Shown piece after piece: positions 8,547 through 16,325 of a stretch of DNA of 64,000 nucleotides. Made by a program: the position numbers and the translations under genes. Origin of the DNA: Euzebya rosea (GTDB lineage Bacteria; Actinomycetota; Nitriliruptoria; Euzebyales; Euzebyaceae); NCBI RefSeq assembly GCF_003073135.1, contig NZ_PGDQ01000004.1:360363-424362 (forward strand), given 5' to 3'. The notes under the pieces are model-generated. The model saw only the letters and a list, made by a program, of their open reading frames with translations, did not search any database and was not told where the DNA came from. Every line of letters starts with the position of its first letter. The first letter of the stretch is position 1.

Positions 8547-9703
8547 CACGTGCGCGCCCTTCTGCGACGGCCCTGCGGCGGCTGCTGACCGTCGGGGCGT
8601 TCGTCGCGCTTGCCGCTGGGTCGGCACTGGGGCTGTGGCAGGCGCTCGACGCACCACCCGGCACCCCCCAGCAGCAGGCGACGACCATCGCCACGGGCCT
8701 GCGCTGCCCCACGTGCCAGGGCCTATCGGTCGCAGACTCCGCGGCACCGATCGCGAACAGCATGCGCGAGATCATCGCCGAGCAGCTGGCCGACGGGCGC
8801 ACGCCCGACGAAGTCCGCGGCTACTTCGTCGCCCGCTACGGCGAGTGGATCCTGCTGTCGCCGCGCACCGGCGGGCTCGGCTGGCTGGTGTGGTTCCTGC
8901 CCGTCGCGGCGGTCCTCGGCGGAACAGGCGCAGCGCTGTTGCAGACCAGGCGGCGTCCCACCGCGGTGTCCTCGGCGGACCTGGACCACGCTGTCGAGCT
9001 GGCCGACGGGTACGCCGCGGGTCGGTTGGCCCTGCCGCAGACGCCGGCGGGTGAGCGGCTCGAGGCGGCCCTCGAGCTCGCATCCGCGATCGCCGACGAC
9101 CGTGAGGACGCGTCCACCGGTGCACACCGGAACGGGATGATCCGCATCGCAGCCGCGCTGGCAGCGCAGCGTCGCGAGGCGACCACGCCGGTCATGGCAG
9201 GCTCGCGAGCGACGGCGGTGGCGCCGGCGACGGACGACCGCGCCGCGGATGGTGTTGTGCGACGCCGTGGCATGTCGTGGGCCGGGGGTGCTGCTGCGTT
9301 CGCTGCCGTGCTCGTCGGCCTGCTGGCCTTCAACCTGGCACCCCGAGGCGTAGGCGACCTCCCGACGGGCAATCTCCCCGATGTCGACAGCGGACCCAGT
9401 GCGACCGCGGAGCTCGATGCGTTGCGCGCCAGCGTCGAGCAGGATCCGTCGAACATCGCAGCGCGCCTGGACCTGGCCTCACAGCTGTTGCAGGCGGGCG
9501 ATGTCGGCGGCGCACAAGTCACAGCCCGAGCGGTTCTTGACCAGCAGCCTGATCACCCTGATGGGCTCCTGCTGCTGGGCCTGGCGCTGTTCACCGACGG
9601 CTCAGCGGTCGCGCCCCAGACGCTGCAGCGGTTCCTCGACGCCGCGCCCTCCGAGCACCCCGGCATCCCGCTCGCCCGATCGCTGCTGGATCCGCAGCAG
9701 TGA
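8543..9703 (+). CDS. ccmH: CcmH-CcmI fusion (cytochrome c maturation)
   Basis: 386 residues from ATG 8543. The N-terminal part is CcmH: one signal/anchor helix, the redox motif LRCPTCQGLSVADS and EIIAEQLADGRTPDEVRGYFVARYGEWILL. Then come two more membrane segments and a C-terminal TPR domain (ARLDLASQLLQAGD and following) as in CcmI, which binds apocytochrome. The two are one continuous frame here, as in several lineages. Coupled at both ends to its neighbours. Confidence 0.9.
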   Translation: MTRARPSATALRRLLTVGAFVALAAGSALGLWQALDAPPGTPQQQATTIATGLRCPTCQGLSVADSAAPIANSMREIIAEQLADGRTPDEVRGYFVARYGEWILLSPRTGGLGWLVWFLPVAAVLGGTGAALLQTRRRPTAVSSADLDHAVELADGYAAGRLALPQTPAGERLEAALELASAIADDREDASTGAHRNGMIRIAAALAAQRREATTPVMAGSRATAVAPATDDRAADGVVRRRGMSWAGGAAAFAAVLVGLLAFNLAPRGVGDLPTGNLPDVDSGPSATAELDALRASVEQDPSNIAARLDLASQLLQAGDVGGAQVTARAVLDQQPDHPDGLLLLGLALFTDGSAVAPQTLQRFLDAAPSEHPGIPLARSLLDPQQ

Positions 9704-10113
9704 CGGCCCCGCGCCAGGCGGTAGCGGGCGTCCTGCTGATCATGGTGAGCGCCTGCGGTCCGACAGGGACCATCGCCGGACCCGCCACCGTCGCCGCAAC
9801 GCCGGCCGACCGCATCGACGTCGGCCTGACCGACTTCGCCATAGCCTCGTCGAGTGCCGTGGTCGTGGTGGGTACCGTCACGATCGACGTCACCAACGCA
9901 GGCGCCACCGCTCACGACCTGCGGATCGGTGGGGACGGCATCGACGAGCGCAGCGAGGTGCTGCCACCCGGCGGGACGACGACCCTCAGCATGGCGACCA
10001 CCGAAGCGGATCGCCTGACGCTGTGGTGCACCCTGCCAGGCCACCGCCGACAGGGGATGGAGACCACGCTGTCGATCGGGAATCGCTCCCCGGGCGGCGC
10101 GGGCGCCTCTTGA
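9700..10113 (+). CDS. Cupredoxin (plastocyanin-like) lipoprotein
   Basis: 137 residues from GTG 9700, overlapping the CcmH-I stop. Lipobox-like MVSACG after a short signal peptide, then a small blue-copper fold. Type I copper ligands are visible: His in TAHDL, then Cys, His and Met in WCTLPGHRRQGM. It is the last gene of the ccm operon. Likely role: electron carrier or copper carrier at the outer membrane face, partner of the matured cytochromes. One of at least four cupredoxins in the window. Confidence 0.85.
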   Translation: MTAPRQAVAGVLLIMVSACGPTGTIAGPATVAATPADRIDVGLTDFAIASSSAVVVVGTVTIDVTNAGATAHDLRIGGDGIDERSEVLPPGGTTTLSMATTEADRLTLWCTLPGHRRQGMETTLSIGNRSPGGAGAS

Positions 10114-10157
10114 GCCCGTTCGCCGCGCGGGTCCTGGCTCGTCCGGCACGCATGCGC

Positions 10158-10184
10158 GACTGCAGTGCTATCGTGTGTAGTAGT
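10158..10184 (+). promoter_or_regulatory. Possible promoter/BlaI-like operator of the seleno-redoxin gene
   Basis: GACTGCAGTG (10158-10167) and GTGTAGTAG (10175-10183) lie 30-55 bases before the TTG start at 10213. The arrangement resembles the dyad before the BlaI gene (GACTACAGTG and GTGTAGTAC at 1022-1059), with a shorter spacing. It may put the redoxin under the same repressor. Motif-level evidence only. Confidence 0.35.
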
Positions 10185-10212
10185 TCTGCGTCTGAGTAGG
10201 AGGGAGTTGTCG

Positions 10213-10794
10213 TTGGCCGTCAACCGTCGAGGACTGCGGCCGTCAGCGTCCATCGTCGCGATGGCGCTCATGGGGCTGCTCGCTGCCTGTGGCGGTGGTG
10301 ATGTCACCGATGCAGACGCTGCCGGGAACGCCCCAGAGGTCGCTAGCGAACAGGGACCCGTCGGGGCTGACGACCAAGGTGAGGCGGCGCAGCTGCTGTC
10401 CTTCACCGCATCAACCGTCTATGGTGATCAGTTCGAGGGGGCGGGTCTGCTCCGCCAGGACATCGCCATCTGGTTCTGGGCTCCGTGGTGACCGGTCTGC
10501 AACCGGGAAGCTCCCGATGTCGCGCAGGTTGCGCGGCAGCTCGATCAAGACGTGACGTTCCTCGGCGTGGCCGGTCAGGACTCGTTGGACAACATGCAGG
10601 CGTTCATCGACGAGTACAGCCTGCCGATGACGAACATCGCCGACCCTGACGGACGCCTTTCCGCGGCGCACTTCGAGATCCTCGGTCACTCCTCGTGGAT
10701 ATTCATCGATGGTGAGACGGGGGAGGTGACGCGGCACGTCGGGCCGCTGTCGCGCGAGGCGCTCGAGGAACGAGTGCAGGCGCTCGCCGCCTGA
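10213..10794 (+). CDS. Selenocysteine-containing TlpA-like redoxin lipoprotein (in-frame TGA at 10489)
   Basis: 193 residues if TGA 10489-10491 is read as selenocysteine. The TTG start has AGGAGGGAG six bases upstream. Residues 1-25 form a lipoprotein signal (LLAACGGG). The thioredoxin motif reads FWAPW-U-PVCNREAP: U93 sits where the first Cys of WCxxC belongs and C96 is intact. The frame continues without interruption through a normal thioredoxin fold (TFLGVAGQD, cis-Pro-like region HSSWIFIDGETG, C-terminal helix). Two hairpins suitable as a bacterial SECIS follow the TGA. Selenocysteine would lower the pKa and speed thiol-disulfide exchange. Neighbours are a ferric-reductase-like protein and a second Sec candidate, CcdA. 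The alternative, a nonsense mutation Cys to TGA, is unlikely given the second case nearby. Confidence 0.85.
10489..10535 (+). promoter_or_regulatory. UGA codon and candidate bacterial SECIS hairpins
   Basis: After TGA (10489-10491), CGGGA-AGC-TCCCG (10504-10516) forms a perfect 5-bp stem with its loop 17 bases after the codon. Then CGCGCA-GGT-TGCGCG (10521-10535) forms a perfect 6-bp stem whose GGU loop begins 35 bases after the codon. Bacterial SECIS elements need a hairpin just downstream of UGA with a G near the start of a small loop, so either could be used. The first matches the E. coli spacing better; the second has the better GGU loop. Confidence 0.65.
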
Positions 10795-10857
10795 GGGTCC
10801 GTTCCGTGCCGAAGCCGTAGTCGGAGCAGGAGAACTGCCGCACAGATCGGAGACCAC

Positions 10858-11585
10858 ATGGCCAAGAAGACGATGCGGATCTCGGTGGCCCGGCACACGG
10901 CGGTTGCCGTGCTGGGCCTCATGCTGATCGCGGTGTTCTGGGCTTCCCGCCCGCAGTGGATCCCGAGATGCGTTTGTGGAAGTCCGTCGGTGATGGCTCG
11001 CTGATCCTGCTGCTGGCCACGCTGGCGATCGGTCCGCTGGCGAAGCTCTGGCGCCCGGCGGGTCGCGCGATTGTTTGGCGTCGAGAAGCGGGCATCTGGT
11101 TCGCGGTCCTGGCGGCGGTGCACGCGATCCTGATCCTCAACGGCTGGGCTCGCTGGTCGCTGAGCCGCCTGTTCGGCTTCGAGTTCGTGGCCCAGCTCGG
11201 TCGTGAGGCACGGATGGAGCCCGGTTTCGGGCTCGCCAACCTCCTGGGCATCGTCGCGCTGGTGTGGGGACTGGCGCTCGCAGCCACCTCGACCGACGCT
11301 GCCGTCCGCCGTCTTGGACCGGCCTCGTGGAAGTGGCTGCACAGCGCAGCCCAGGTCGTCTTCTACCTCGTGCTGCTCCACGTCGGCTACTACCTGTTCC
11401 TGCACTACACGCTGTCGTTCCACCGGATGCCGCCGGAGCCAGACTGGTTCAGGATCCCCTTCGTTCTGCTCGGGCTGTGCGTGGTGGGGCTGCAGATGGC
11501 TGCGTTCGTCCACACGGTCCGACGTCGGAAGACGGCGCGGTCGTCCTCGCGTTCTTCGCGCGTCGCTGGCAAGGCAGCCTCCTGA
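10858..11585 (+). CDS. Ferric-reductase-like (MsrQ/YedZ-type) heme b membrane protein, probable frameshift near 10957
   Basis: The long frame (GTG 10956 to 11585) gives DPEMRLWKSVGDGSLILLLATLAIGPLAKLW and about five more membrane segments with paired His residues (AVHAIL, KWLHSAAQ, LLHVGYYLFLH), as in ferric-reductase-like transmembrane proteins. A matching first helix lies in another frame from ATG 10858 (MAKKTMRISVARHTAVAVLG, ending FWASRPQW). Restoring one G in the TGGATCC at 10957-10963 would join them in one frame. Either a single-base deletion broke the gene, or the shorter GTG-started protein is made. It sits between the two selenoprotein candidates and could pass electrons from the quinone pool to the redoxin. 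Confidence 0.65.
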
Positions 11586-11594
11586 CGAGGGGCG

Positions 11595-12467
11595 CTAGAC
11601 AGGGAAGATCTGGGCGAAGAAGTCGGCGAAGACCGCGAGGGCGATGAACCAGAGGCCGACGGCAATCAGCACGGCACCTCCCCACCGCTTGATCTTCGGA
11701 GCGGTCGCCTTGATCCGCTCGACGGTAAGTTCCTGCGCACGGGACACGGTGAACGCCGCGGTGAACATCAGCGCCAGGATCACGATCGCGGCGAGCCCGA
11801 AGGCCGTTGTGGCGACCCCGGAGCCACCGGTGACGAGAGCTTGCCCGGCCAGACCGGCCAGGATCGGCCCAGTTCACCCGAAGCCGGCGGCCAGGTAGAA
11901 GAAGCCGAACGCCGTGAACCCGGCGACGGGGTGCTGCCGCCGCAGCACGGCTTGCTTCTTGCTGAGATGCTTCGTGGCCCGCTCCACCGCCCGGAACGGC
12001 GAGTCCGCGAGGACACCGATCTGGACGAGGCCGAGCAGCACCAGGGCTGCGCCGACGACGACCCGCAGCGTGATGCCGACGGTGCTGGTGAACGTCACGC
12101 TCTCCGCCAGCGCACTTCCACCCAGACCGATCAACACTCCCAGCGCCAGAAGGAACAGCGCAGCGCCCCCAGCCATGGCTGCGGCGAACACCGCCGGGCG
12201 GTGCTCCTCGCGATCTTCTCCGCCGACCCGGCGGGACAGCAGCGTGACCAGCAGCGGGAAGGAGCACGGCGCGAAGAACGATGCGATGCCTGCGCCCGCG
12301 GCCAGCACCAGCAGGCCAGCGCCCTCCAGTGCGGGAAGATCGAACCGGGGGTACAGCTCGTAGCCCGCGTATCCCGCCAGCGCCACCACGAGTAACCCTG
12401 CCGTCAAGAGCGCATAGCGGGACCACGAACTCCTCTCACCCGTCTCCGTGCCTTCTCGATCCGTCAT
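11595..12467 (-). CDS. ccdA: Selenocysteine-containing CcdA/DsbD-type thiol transporter (in-frame TGA at 11876-11874)
   Basis: 290 residues with the TGA read as Sec198. CcdA proteins have six to eight helices and two catalytic cysteines, one in helix 1 and one in helix 4. Here the first is present (SFFAPCSFPLL, Cys68), and the TGA falls exactly at the second (FYLAAGFG-U-TGPILAGL). The frame continues past it to a normal C-terminus with two more helices and the tail ALAVFADFFAQIFPV. A hairpin with loop GGTCT begins 12 bases after the TGA. ATG 12467 starts the conserved part; ATG 12485 is an alternative. The protein would move reducing equivalents from cytoplasmic thioredoxin to outer redoxins. 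It is convergent with the ferric-reductase-like gene. Confidence 0.88.
11844..11876 (-). promoter_or_regulatory. UGA codon and SECIS-like hairpin in ccdA
   Basis: On the minus strand the TGA (11876-11874) is followed by CCTGGCC-GGTCT-GGCCGGG (11862-11844): a 7-bp stem with one T-G pair and a five-base loop starting 18 bases after the codon. The loop GGUCU and the 18-base spacing are, to my recollection, those of the E. coli fdhF SECIS recognised by SelB. This is the strongest SECIS-like element in the window. Confidence 0.8.
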
Positions 12468-12639
12468 GTGGCACACCGTAGACATTCCAGTCGACTGAAG
12501 GTCAAGCGGCGACCACGCCGGTGCTAGTGTGCGCCGGAGACGTCCGCCCAGCGGGCGAGGGTCCTCAGACGGGTTTAGCTGGCACGGACATGCCTGGAGC
12601 GATGTGCGAACAAGAGACCGTCCCGAGGGTCTGTTCGCG

Positions 12640-12977
12640 ATGCTGTCCCGCGTTCTGGCCGTGATGGTTCTGGCGGTGCTAGCCGCTTGCGCGCAGACCG
12701 CGCCGGTCACCGTCGATCTGGCAGTGCTCGCCGATCACAGGAGGCCTGGCACGGTCGTCTGGTCGAGGTCAGCGGCGTCGTCGAGACCTACCCGGACCCT
12801 CGTCACTACTGGGTCGAGGACGAGGCCGTGAACCGCGTCGAGCTGTGGCCCCCCCGGGGGTGGAGCGATCTGGTCGGACAGACCGTGACCGTCCGCGGAC
12901 GCTTCACGTTCGTGGAGGGGGAGGGTCGCAGGATCCACGTCGAGGAGGTCAGGACCCAGGACACCGGTGGGACCTGA
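12640..12977 (+). pseudogene. OB-fold-like lipoprotein split by a -1 frameshift near 12738
   Basis: From ATG 12640 a lipoprotein signal (MVLAVLAACAQ) leads to VDLAVLADH, after which the frame is wrong. From 12738 in the -1 frame the sequence continues sensibly: QEAWHGRLVEVSGVVETYPDPRHYWVEDEAVNRVELWPPRG to VRGRFTFVEGEGRRIHVEEV. The joined product is a 112-residue OB-like domain (GxxVxVxGxV strands). A single-base deletion explains it. It is divergent from the ccdA gene. Function unknown; programmed frameshifting is possible but there is no slippery heptamer. Confidence 0.6.
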
Positions 12978-13123
12978 CCTACCCGCCGTCGGTCCTCCCA
13001 GCGGGAACCTGAACGGCGTTCTGCGGCGTGCAGGGCCGTGACGAGGCTGGCGTGCGCACTACCGTCACGCTGCTGAACCGACCGGGACCGGGGCCGGGCC
13101 GGACGGTCGGGTTCGGGGTCGTG

Positions 13124-14458
13124 TCAGGTGTCGCCCTTGGTGGGCTCTGTCCAGCGAGGGCTGTCCCGCAGGCGTGTGAGGAACACCCGTTCGCCGAGGA
13201 AGACCAGTCCCATCCCGACGAGGCCTATCAGGACGATTGCCGGGTCGGTGGTGGTCTTCATGACCAGGAACGTGGCGAGCACGACAACGTCCAGGCCGAT
13301 CGCGGTCAGCAGCACCCACGTCTTGGCGTTCACTTCCTCTCGCAGGTGGCGCAGCACGCCGACGTGGACGGTCAGGTCCATGGTCAGGTACAGGATCGCC
13401 CCGAGGGAGGCGATGCGGCTGAGGTCGAACAGCATCGTCAGGGCGGCGGCGATCACCACCGTGTAGATGAGCGTGTGGGTCTGGATGGTGCCGGGCAGAC
13501 CGAGGTGGCGGTGCGGCACCAGCCGCATGTCGCTGAGCATGGCCAGCATCCTCGAGACCGCGAAGATGCTGGCGAGGATCCCCGATGCCGTGGCGATCAC
13601 CGCGATAGCCACGGTGAACCAGACGCCGAGGCTCCCCAGGGCTGGTCGGGCCGCCTCGGCGAGCGCGAAGTCCTTGGCCGCCACCAGCTGGTCCAGCGGC
13701 AGGGAAGCCCTCAGTGCGGCGACGACAGCGAGGTAGACAACCAGACACACGGCCAACGAGATCACGATCGCCCGGCCCACGTTGCGATGGGGGTCGATGA
13801 CCTCGCCGCCGCTGTTGGTGATCGTCGTGAACCCCTTGAACGCGAGGATGGCCAGCGCAACGCCGGCCAGGAACCCGCCCGGTCCGGCGGCACCAGGTCC
13901 GGCGCCGCTGGCGGCGGCAGCAGACCAGCCCGACGCCCACAACGCCGCGCCGGCGAACAGCAGGATCCCGGCGACCTTCACGATCGCGGTGACCTTCGAC
14001 ACCCGGTCGATCAGCTGGTTGCCGGCGACGTTGACGGCGAAGGCGGCGGCGATCAGCGCCACCCCGAGTCCCGGCACCAGCAGACTGTCCGCACCGACGT
14101 CGAACGGCTGCACCAGGTAGGTCCCGAACGTTCGGGCCACGAGGCTCTCGTTGATCACCATCGACAGGGCCATCAACAGCGCGGCCCAGCCGGTGAGCGT
14201 GGTGTCGCCATAGGCCTTGTGCAGGATCATGCCGATGCCGCCGGCCGACGGGAAGGTGGAGGACACGCGGATGTAGGAGTAGGCGGAGAAGCCGCTGATC
14301 ACCGCGGCGAGCACGAACGCCGCCGGGAACCACTGCCCGGCGAGCTCGGCGACCTGGCCGGTGAGGGCGAAGATGCCAGCACCGATCATCACGCCGGTGC
14401 CCATGGCGACGGTGCCAGACAACGTCAGGCTTGCCTGCTCATAGCGCGGAGAACTCAA
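13124..14458 (-). CDS. APC-family amino acid permease
   Basis: 444 residues from TTG 14458, coupled (TTGA) to the gene upstream. About twelve membrane segments; the N-terminal GVMIGAGIFALTGQVAELAG is the substrate-binding unwound helix of APC transporters, followed by SAYSYIRVSSTFPSAGGIGM. Substrate cannot be named from sequence. The link to a CsoR-like fragment is unusual and suggests it was placed here by rearrangement. Confidence 0.85.
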   Translation of the reverse strand: MSSPRYEQASLTLSGTVAMGTGVMIGAGIFALTGQVAELAGQWFPAAFVLAAVISGFSAYSYIRVSSTFPSAGGIGMILHKAYGDTTLTGWAALLMALSMVINESLVARTFGTYLVQPFDVGADSLLVPGLGVALIAAAFAVNVAGNQLIDRVSKVTAIVKVAGILLFAGAALWASGWSAAAASGAGPGAAGPGGFLAGVALAILAFKGFTTITNSGGEVIDPHRNVGRAIVISLAVCLVVYLAVVAALRASLPLDQLVAAKDFALAEAARPALGSLGVWFTVAIAVIATASGILASIFAVSRMLAMLSDMRLVPHRHLGLPGTIQTHTLIYTVVIAAALTMLFDLSRIASLGAILYLTMDLTVHVGVLRHLREEVNAKTWVLLTAIGLDVVVLATFLVMKTTTDPAIVLIGLVGMGLVFLGERVFLTRLRDSPRWTEPTKGDT

Positions 14459-14688
14459 GGAAAGGACCTCGCGATTCGGTCGATACCGGTTCGAGCAGTA
14501 GACCGCGCAGTCGGACCGCAGGACCCGCGGATCCGCAGCAGCCTCGTCAACGCGGTGTGCAGACGGGTGAGCGCATCCGGTCGAACCTGCTCGGGGTCGC
14601 CCGTCACCGTCGGGTCCACCATCCGCTGGATCCCGCGGACCTGGCCCTCCACGCGTCCAAGCCGCCGTCGCATCTCCCCACGATCCAT
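14455..14688 (-). pseudogene. CsoR-family repressor fragment with divergent C-terminus
   Basis: 77 residues. The start MDRGEMRRRLGRVEGQVRGI is the typical alpha-1 helix of CsoR/RcnR copper or metal repressors (RRLxRVEGQVRGIxRMV). Beyond residue 25 the similarity is weak. DALTRLHTALTRLLRI loosely matches the DVLTQIAAVRSAL helix, but the Cys-His-Cys copper ligands are absent, and the tail (GPTARSTARTG) looks out of frame. Likely a decayed repressor; it may still bind DNA only if the four-helix disc forms. Confidence 0.55.
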
Positions 14689-14723
14689 GGTTGCTTGCCT
14701 CCAGACCCGAGTCGGTTCGGGTT

Positions 14724-14996
14724 TCAGGTCAGCTGCTCGAGGCGTTCGCGGTACTCTTCGGTGTCGATCTCCCCTCGGGCATACCGCTCCTGGAGCAGGT
14801 CCCGGGCACGGCTTCGCGCATCACCGTCACGTCCGCGCAGCACGACCCACACGGCGCCGGCGATGATGGCGACCCAGGACAGCATCATCAGCGTGCCCCA
14901 CAGCCACATCCAGCCGCCACCCCAGCCGGACATGTGATCCCACCAGCCGCCGGCCTGGGCCAGCAGGGTGTTGGTTGCAGTGATCAGTGTCATCAT
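14724..14996 (-). CDS. SHOCT-domain membrane protein
   Basis: 90 residues from ATG 14996, chosen because GAGGAG lies six bases upstream. A Trp/Gly-rich outer stretch (GGWWDHMSGWGGGWMW) and one transmembrane helix precede a C-terminal SHOCT motif (DLLQERYARGEIDTEEYRERLEQL). Proteins of this form are common beside copper-resistance genes; the role is not known. It follows the cupredoxin/ATPase relic with two bases between. Confidence 0.8.
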   Translation of the reverse strand: MMTLITATNTLLAQAGGWWDHMSGWGGGWMWLWGTLMMLSWVAIIAGAVWVVLRGRDGDARSRARDLLQERYARGEIDTEEYRERLEQLT

Positions 14997-14998
14997 CG

Positions 14999-15598
14999 TC
15001 AACTCCTCATCGTGATCGGAACGTGGGCCTCCGGGTCTGTCGCCATCGCGGCGCGCGCCGCGTCCGAATCGCCGGCGCCACCGCCGACCTCCACATCGGG
15101 CTGGACCGGCGCGGCAGCAGGCGCGCCCTGGGTGAGCGCGCCAGTCTTGCCCAGGATGATGGCGTCCAGCCGCTGCGCGGTCTCCAACGCCTCGGCGGAG
15201 CGGATCAGGATGCCTGTGGTGCGCCCTCCTGGGTGCCTACCATCATCGAGAGCGGCGCGGCCAGCCCCAGCTGGGCCGAACTCCCCATGGCGGTCTGGGG
15301 TCATCTCTATAGTTGTGCGGACGTGGGCGGGTAGCAAGGCGTTGATCCCGAAATCGCTGAAGACCACCCGGGACATGCAGTCCCCCGCCTCCTGCCAGTC
15401 GAAGGCAAGCCGCAGCGGCACCCCCTGCTGCATCTCGATCCGATCAGGGGCGTAGCCGCCCTCGATGGTGAGGGTGACCTCTTGGACGCCGCCACGCAAC
15501 GTGGCGCGGCTGGCGTCCGGGCTGGCGAAGAAGAACCGCAGCAGCCCGGTGCTGCGAGCCACCGCGCCGAGCAGGATGATGACATCCATGCGCGTCAC
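14999..15598 (-). pseudogene. Cupredoxin domain fused to a copper-ATPase relic with lost phosphorylation site
   Basis: 199 residues from GTG 15598 (AGGAGG nine bases upstream). Residues 5-105 are a membrane-anchored cupredoxin-like domain of the kind found at the N-terminus of some copper ATPases (EVTLTIEGGYAPDRIEM, GDCMSRVVFSDFGI, EMTPDRHGEFG). The expected ACGMxxxHG end is gone. The frame then jumps to TGILIRSAEALETAQRLDAI-ILGKTGALTQG, the P-type ATPase phosphorylation loop with DKTGT changed to GKTGA. All membrane helices between are deleted. The catalytic Asp is absent, so no pump activity is possible; a residual copper-binding role is conceivable. Confidence 0.75.
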
Positions 15599-16110
15599 AG
15601 CCCACCACCTCCTATGGGGACGTCCGCCGATTGGACAGTGTCTGCTGACAGGGCGGCTGGCCTCACCGACGTGTTGGGCGGGCAGGGAACGTGGCGGCAG
15701 CCCAGTGCCGCCCGCATCGCCGCGCTGAGCTCCTCAGCGATGCGCTCGCGACACACCCACCCGCCGGCGCCACGGGCGAGTGCTCGCACGCGGTAGGCCT
15801 CATCGGGCTCCGGACCCACCACGATCACCCGGTCGGGTGCGAAGGCCTCCACGGCGGCCTTGCAGCAGATCGGCAGGTCGGCGTCGTCCACCACGACCAG
15901 TTCGGGCCGGGTGCGGGCGATCGCGTCCGCCAGCAGTTCCTCGCCGCGCGGCTGGACCACGCTCCAGCAGCCGTGCTCCGTGGTGAGGAGCTCCTCGCTC
16001 CAGCGGCGCATCGTCGGGTGGCGCAGCGCCACCAGGACCACCGGGGCCAAGTCGCACACCGGGCACTCCGCGTCCCCTCCGAGCCGGAGAACACTGCTGA
16101 TGGGGTCCAT
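15595..16110 (-). CDS. Stand-alone receiver-like protein with CPVC motif
   Basis: About 171 residues from ATG 16110; an upstream ATG at 16146 is possible and no clear ribosome site decides. The middle resembles a CheY-type receiver (ELVVVDDADLPICC, VIVVGPEPDEAYRVRALARGAGGWVCR), with no DNA-binding output domain. It is Cys-rich: CPVC near the N-terminus and CC after the acceptor region, which suggests metal or redox sensing, as inference. It overlaps the start of the cupredoxin/ATPase relic by four bases. Confidence 0.55.
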   Translation of the reverse strand: MDPISSVLRLGGDAECPVCDLAPVVLVALRHPTMRRWSEELLTTEHGCWSVVQPRGEELLADAIARTRPELVVVDDADLPICCKAAVEAFAPDRVIVVGPEPDEAYRVRALARGAGGWVCRERIAEELSAAMRAALGCRHVPCPPNTSVRPAALSADTVQSADVPIGGGGL

Positions 16111-16325
16111 GTGCACAAGACTGACGTGCCTCACCGCTGCGGGCATCGGAGTGGACTACCGATCCTCGCGCGCGGAAGGCTACGCACTCGACACGGCGCT
16201 GCAGGCGTACCTGCCACGGATGAACGCCCGATCGCGGTGGAGCCATGGCAGCCAGCGAAGGACATGGAGGTGCTCGGGACGAATGCGTCGTGGGCGGCAG
16301 GCCCCTTGATGTCCAGCCCGCGTCG

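Noticed and set aside
10552-10794. Separate short thioredoxin-like gene starting at 10552
   Set aside because: It lacks the active site and signal peptide; both lie in the same frame upstream of the TGA, so one recoded gene is the better reading.
12735-12745. Programmed -1 frameshift in the OB lipoprotein
   Set aside because: No X-XXY-YYZ slippery heptamer or pseudoknot is apparent; a simple deletion is more likely.
13028-14866. 612-codon plus-strand ORF opposite the permease
   Set aside because: Asp/His/Gln-rich composition typical of an antisense frame; the minus-strand permease explains the region.
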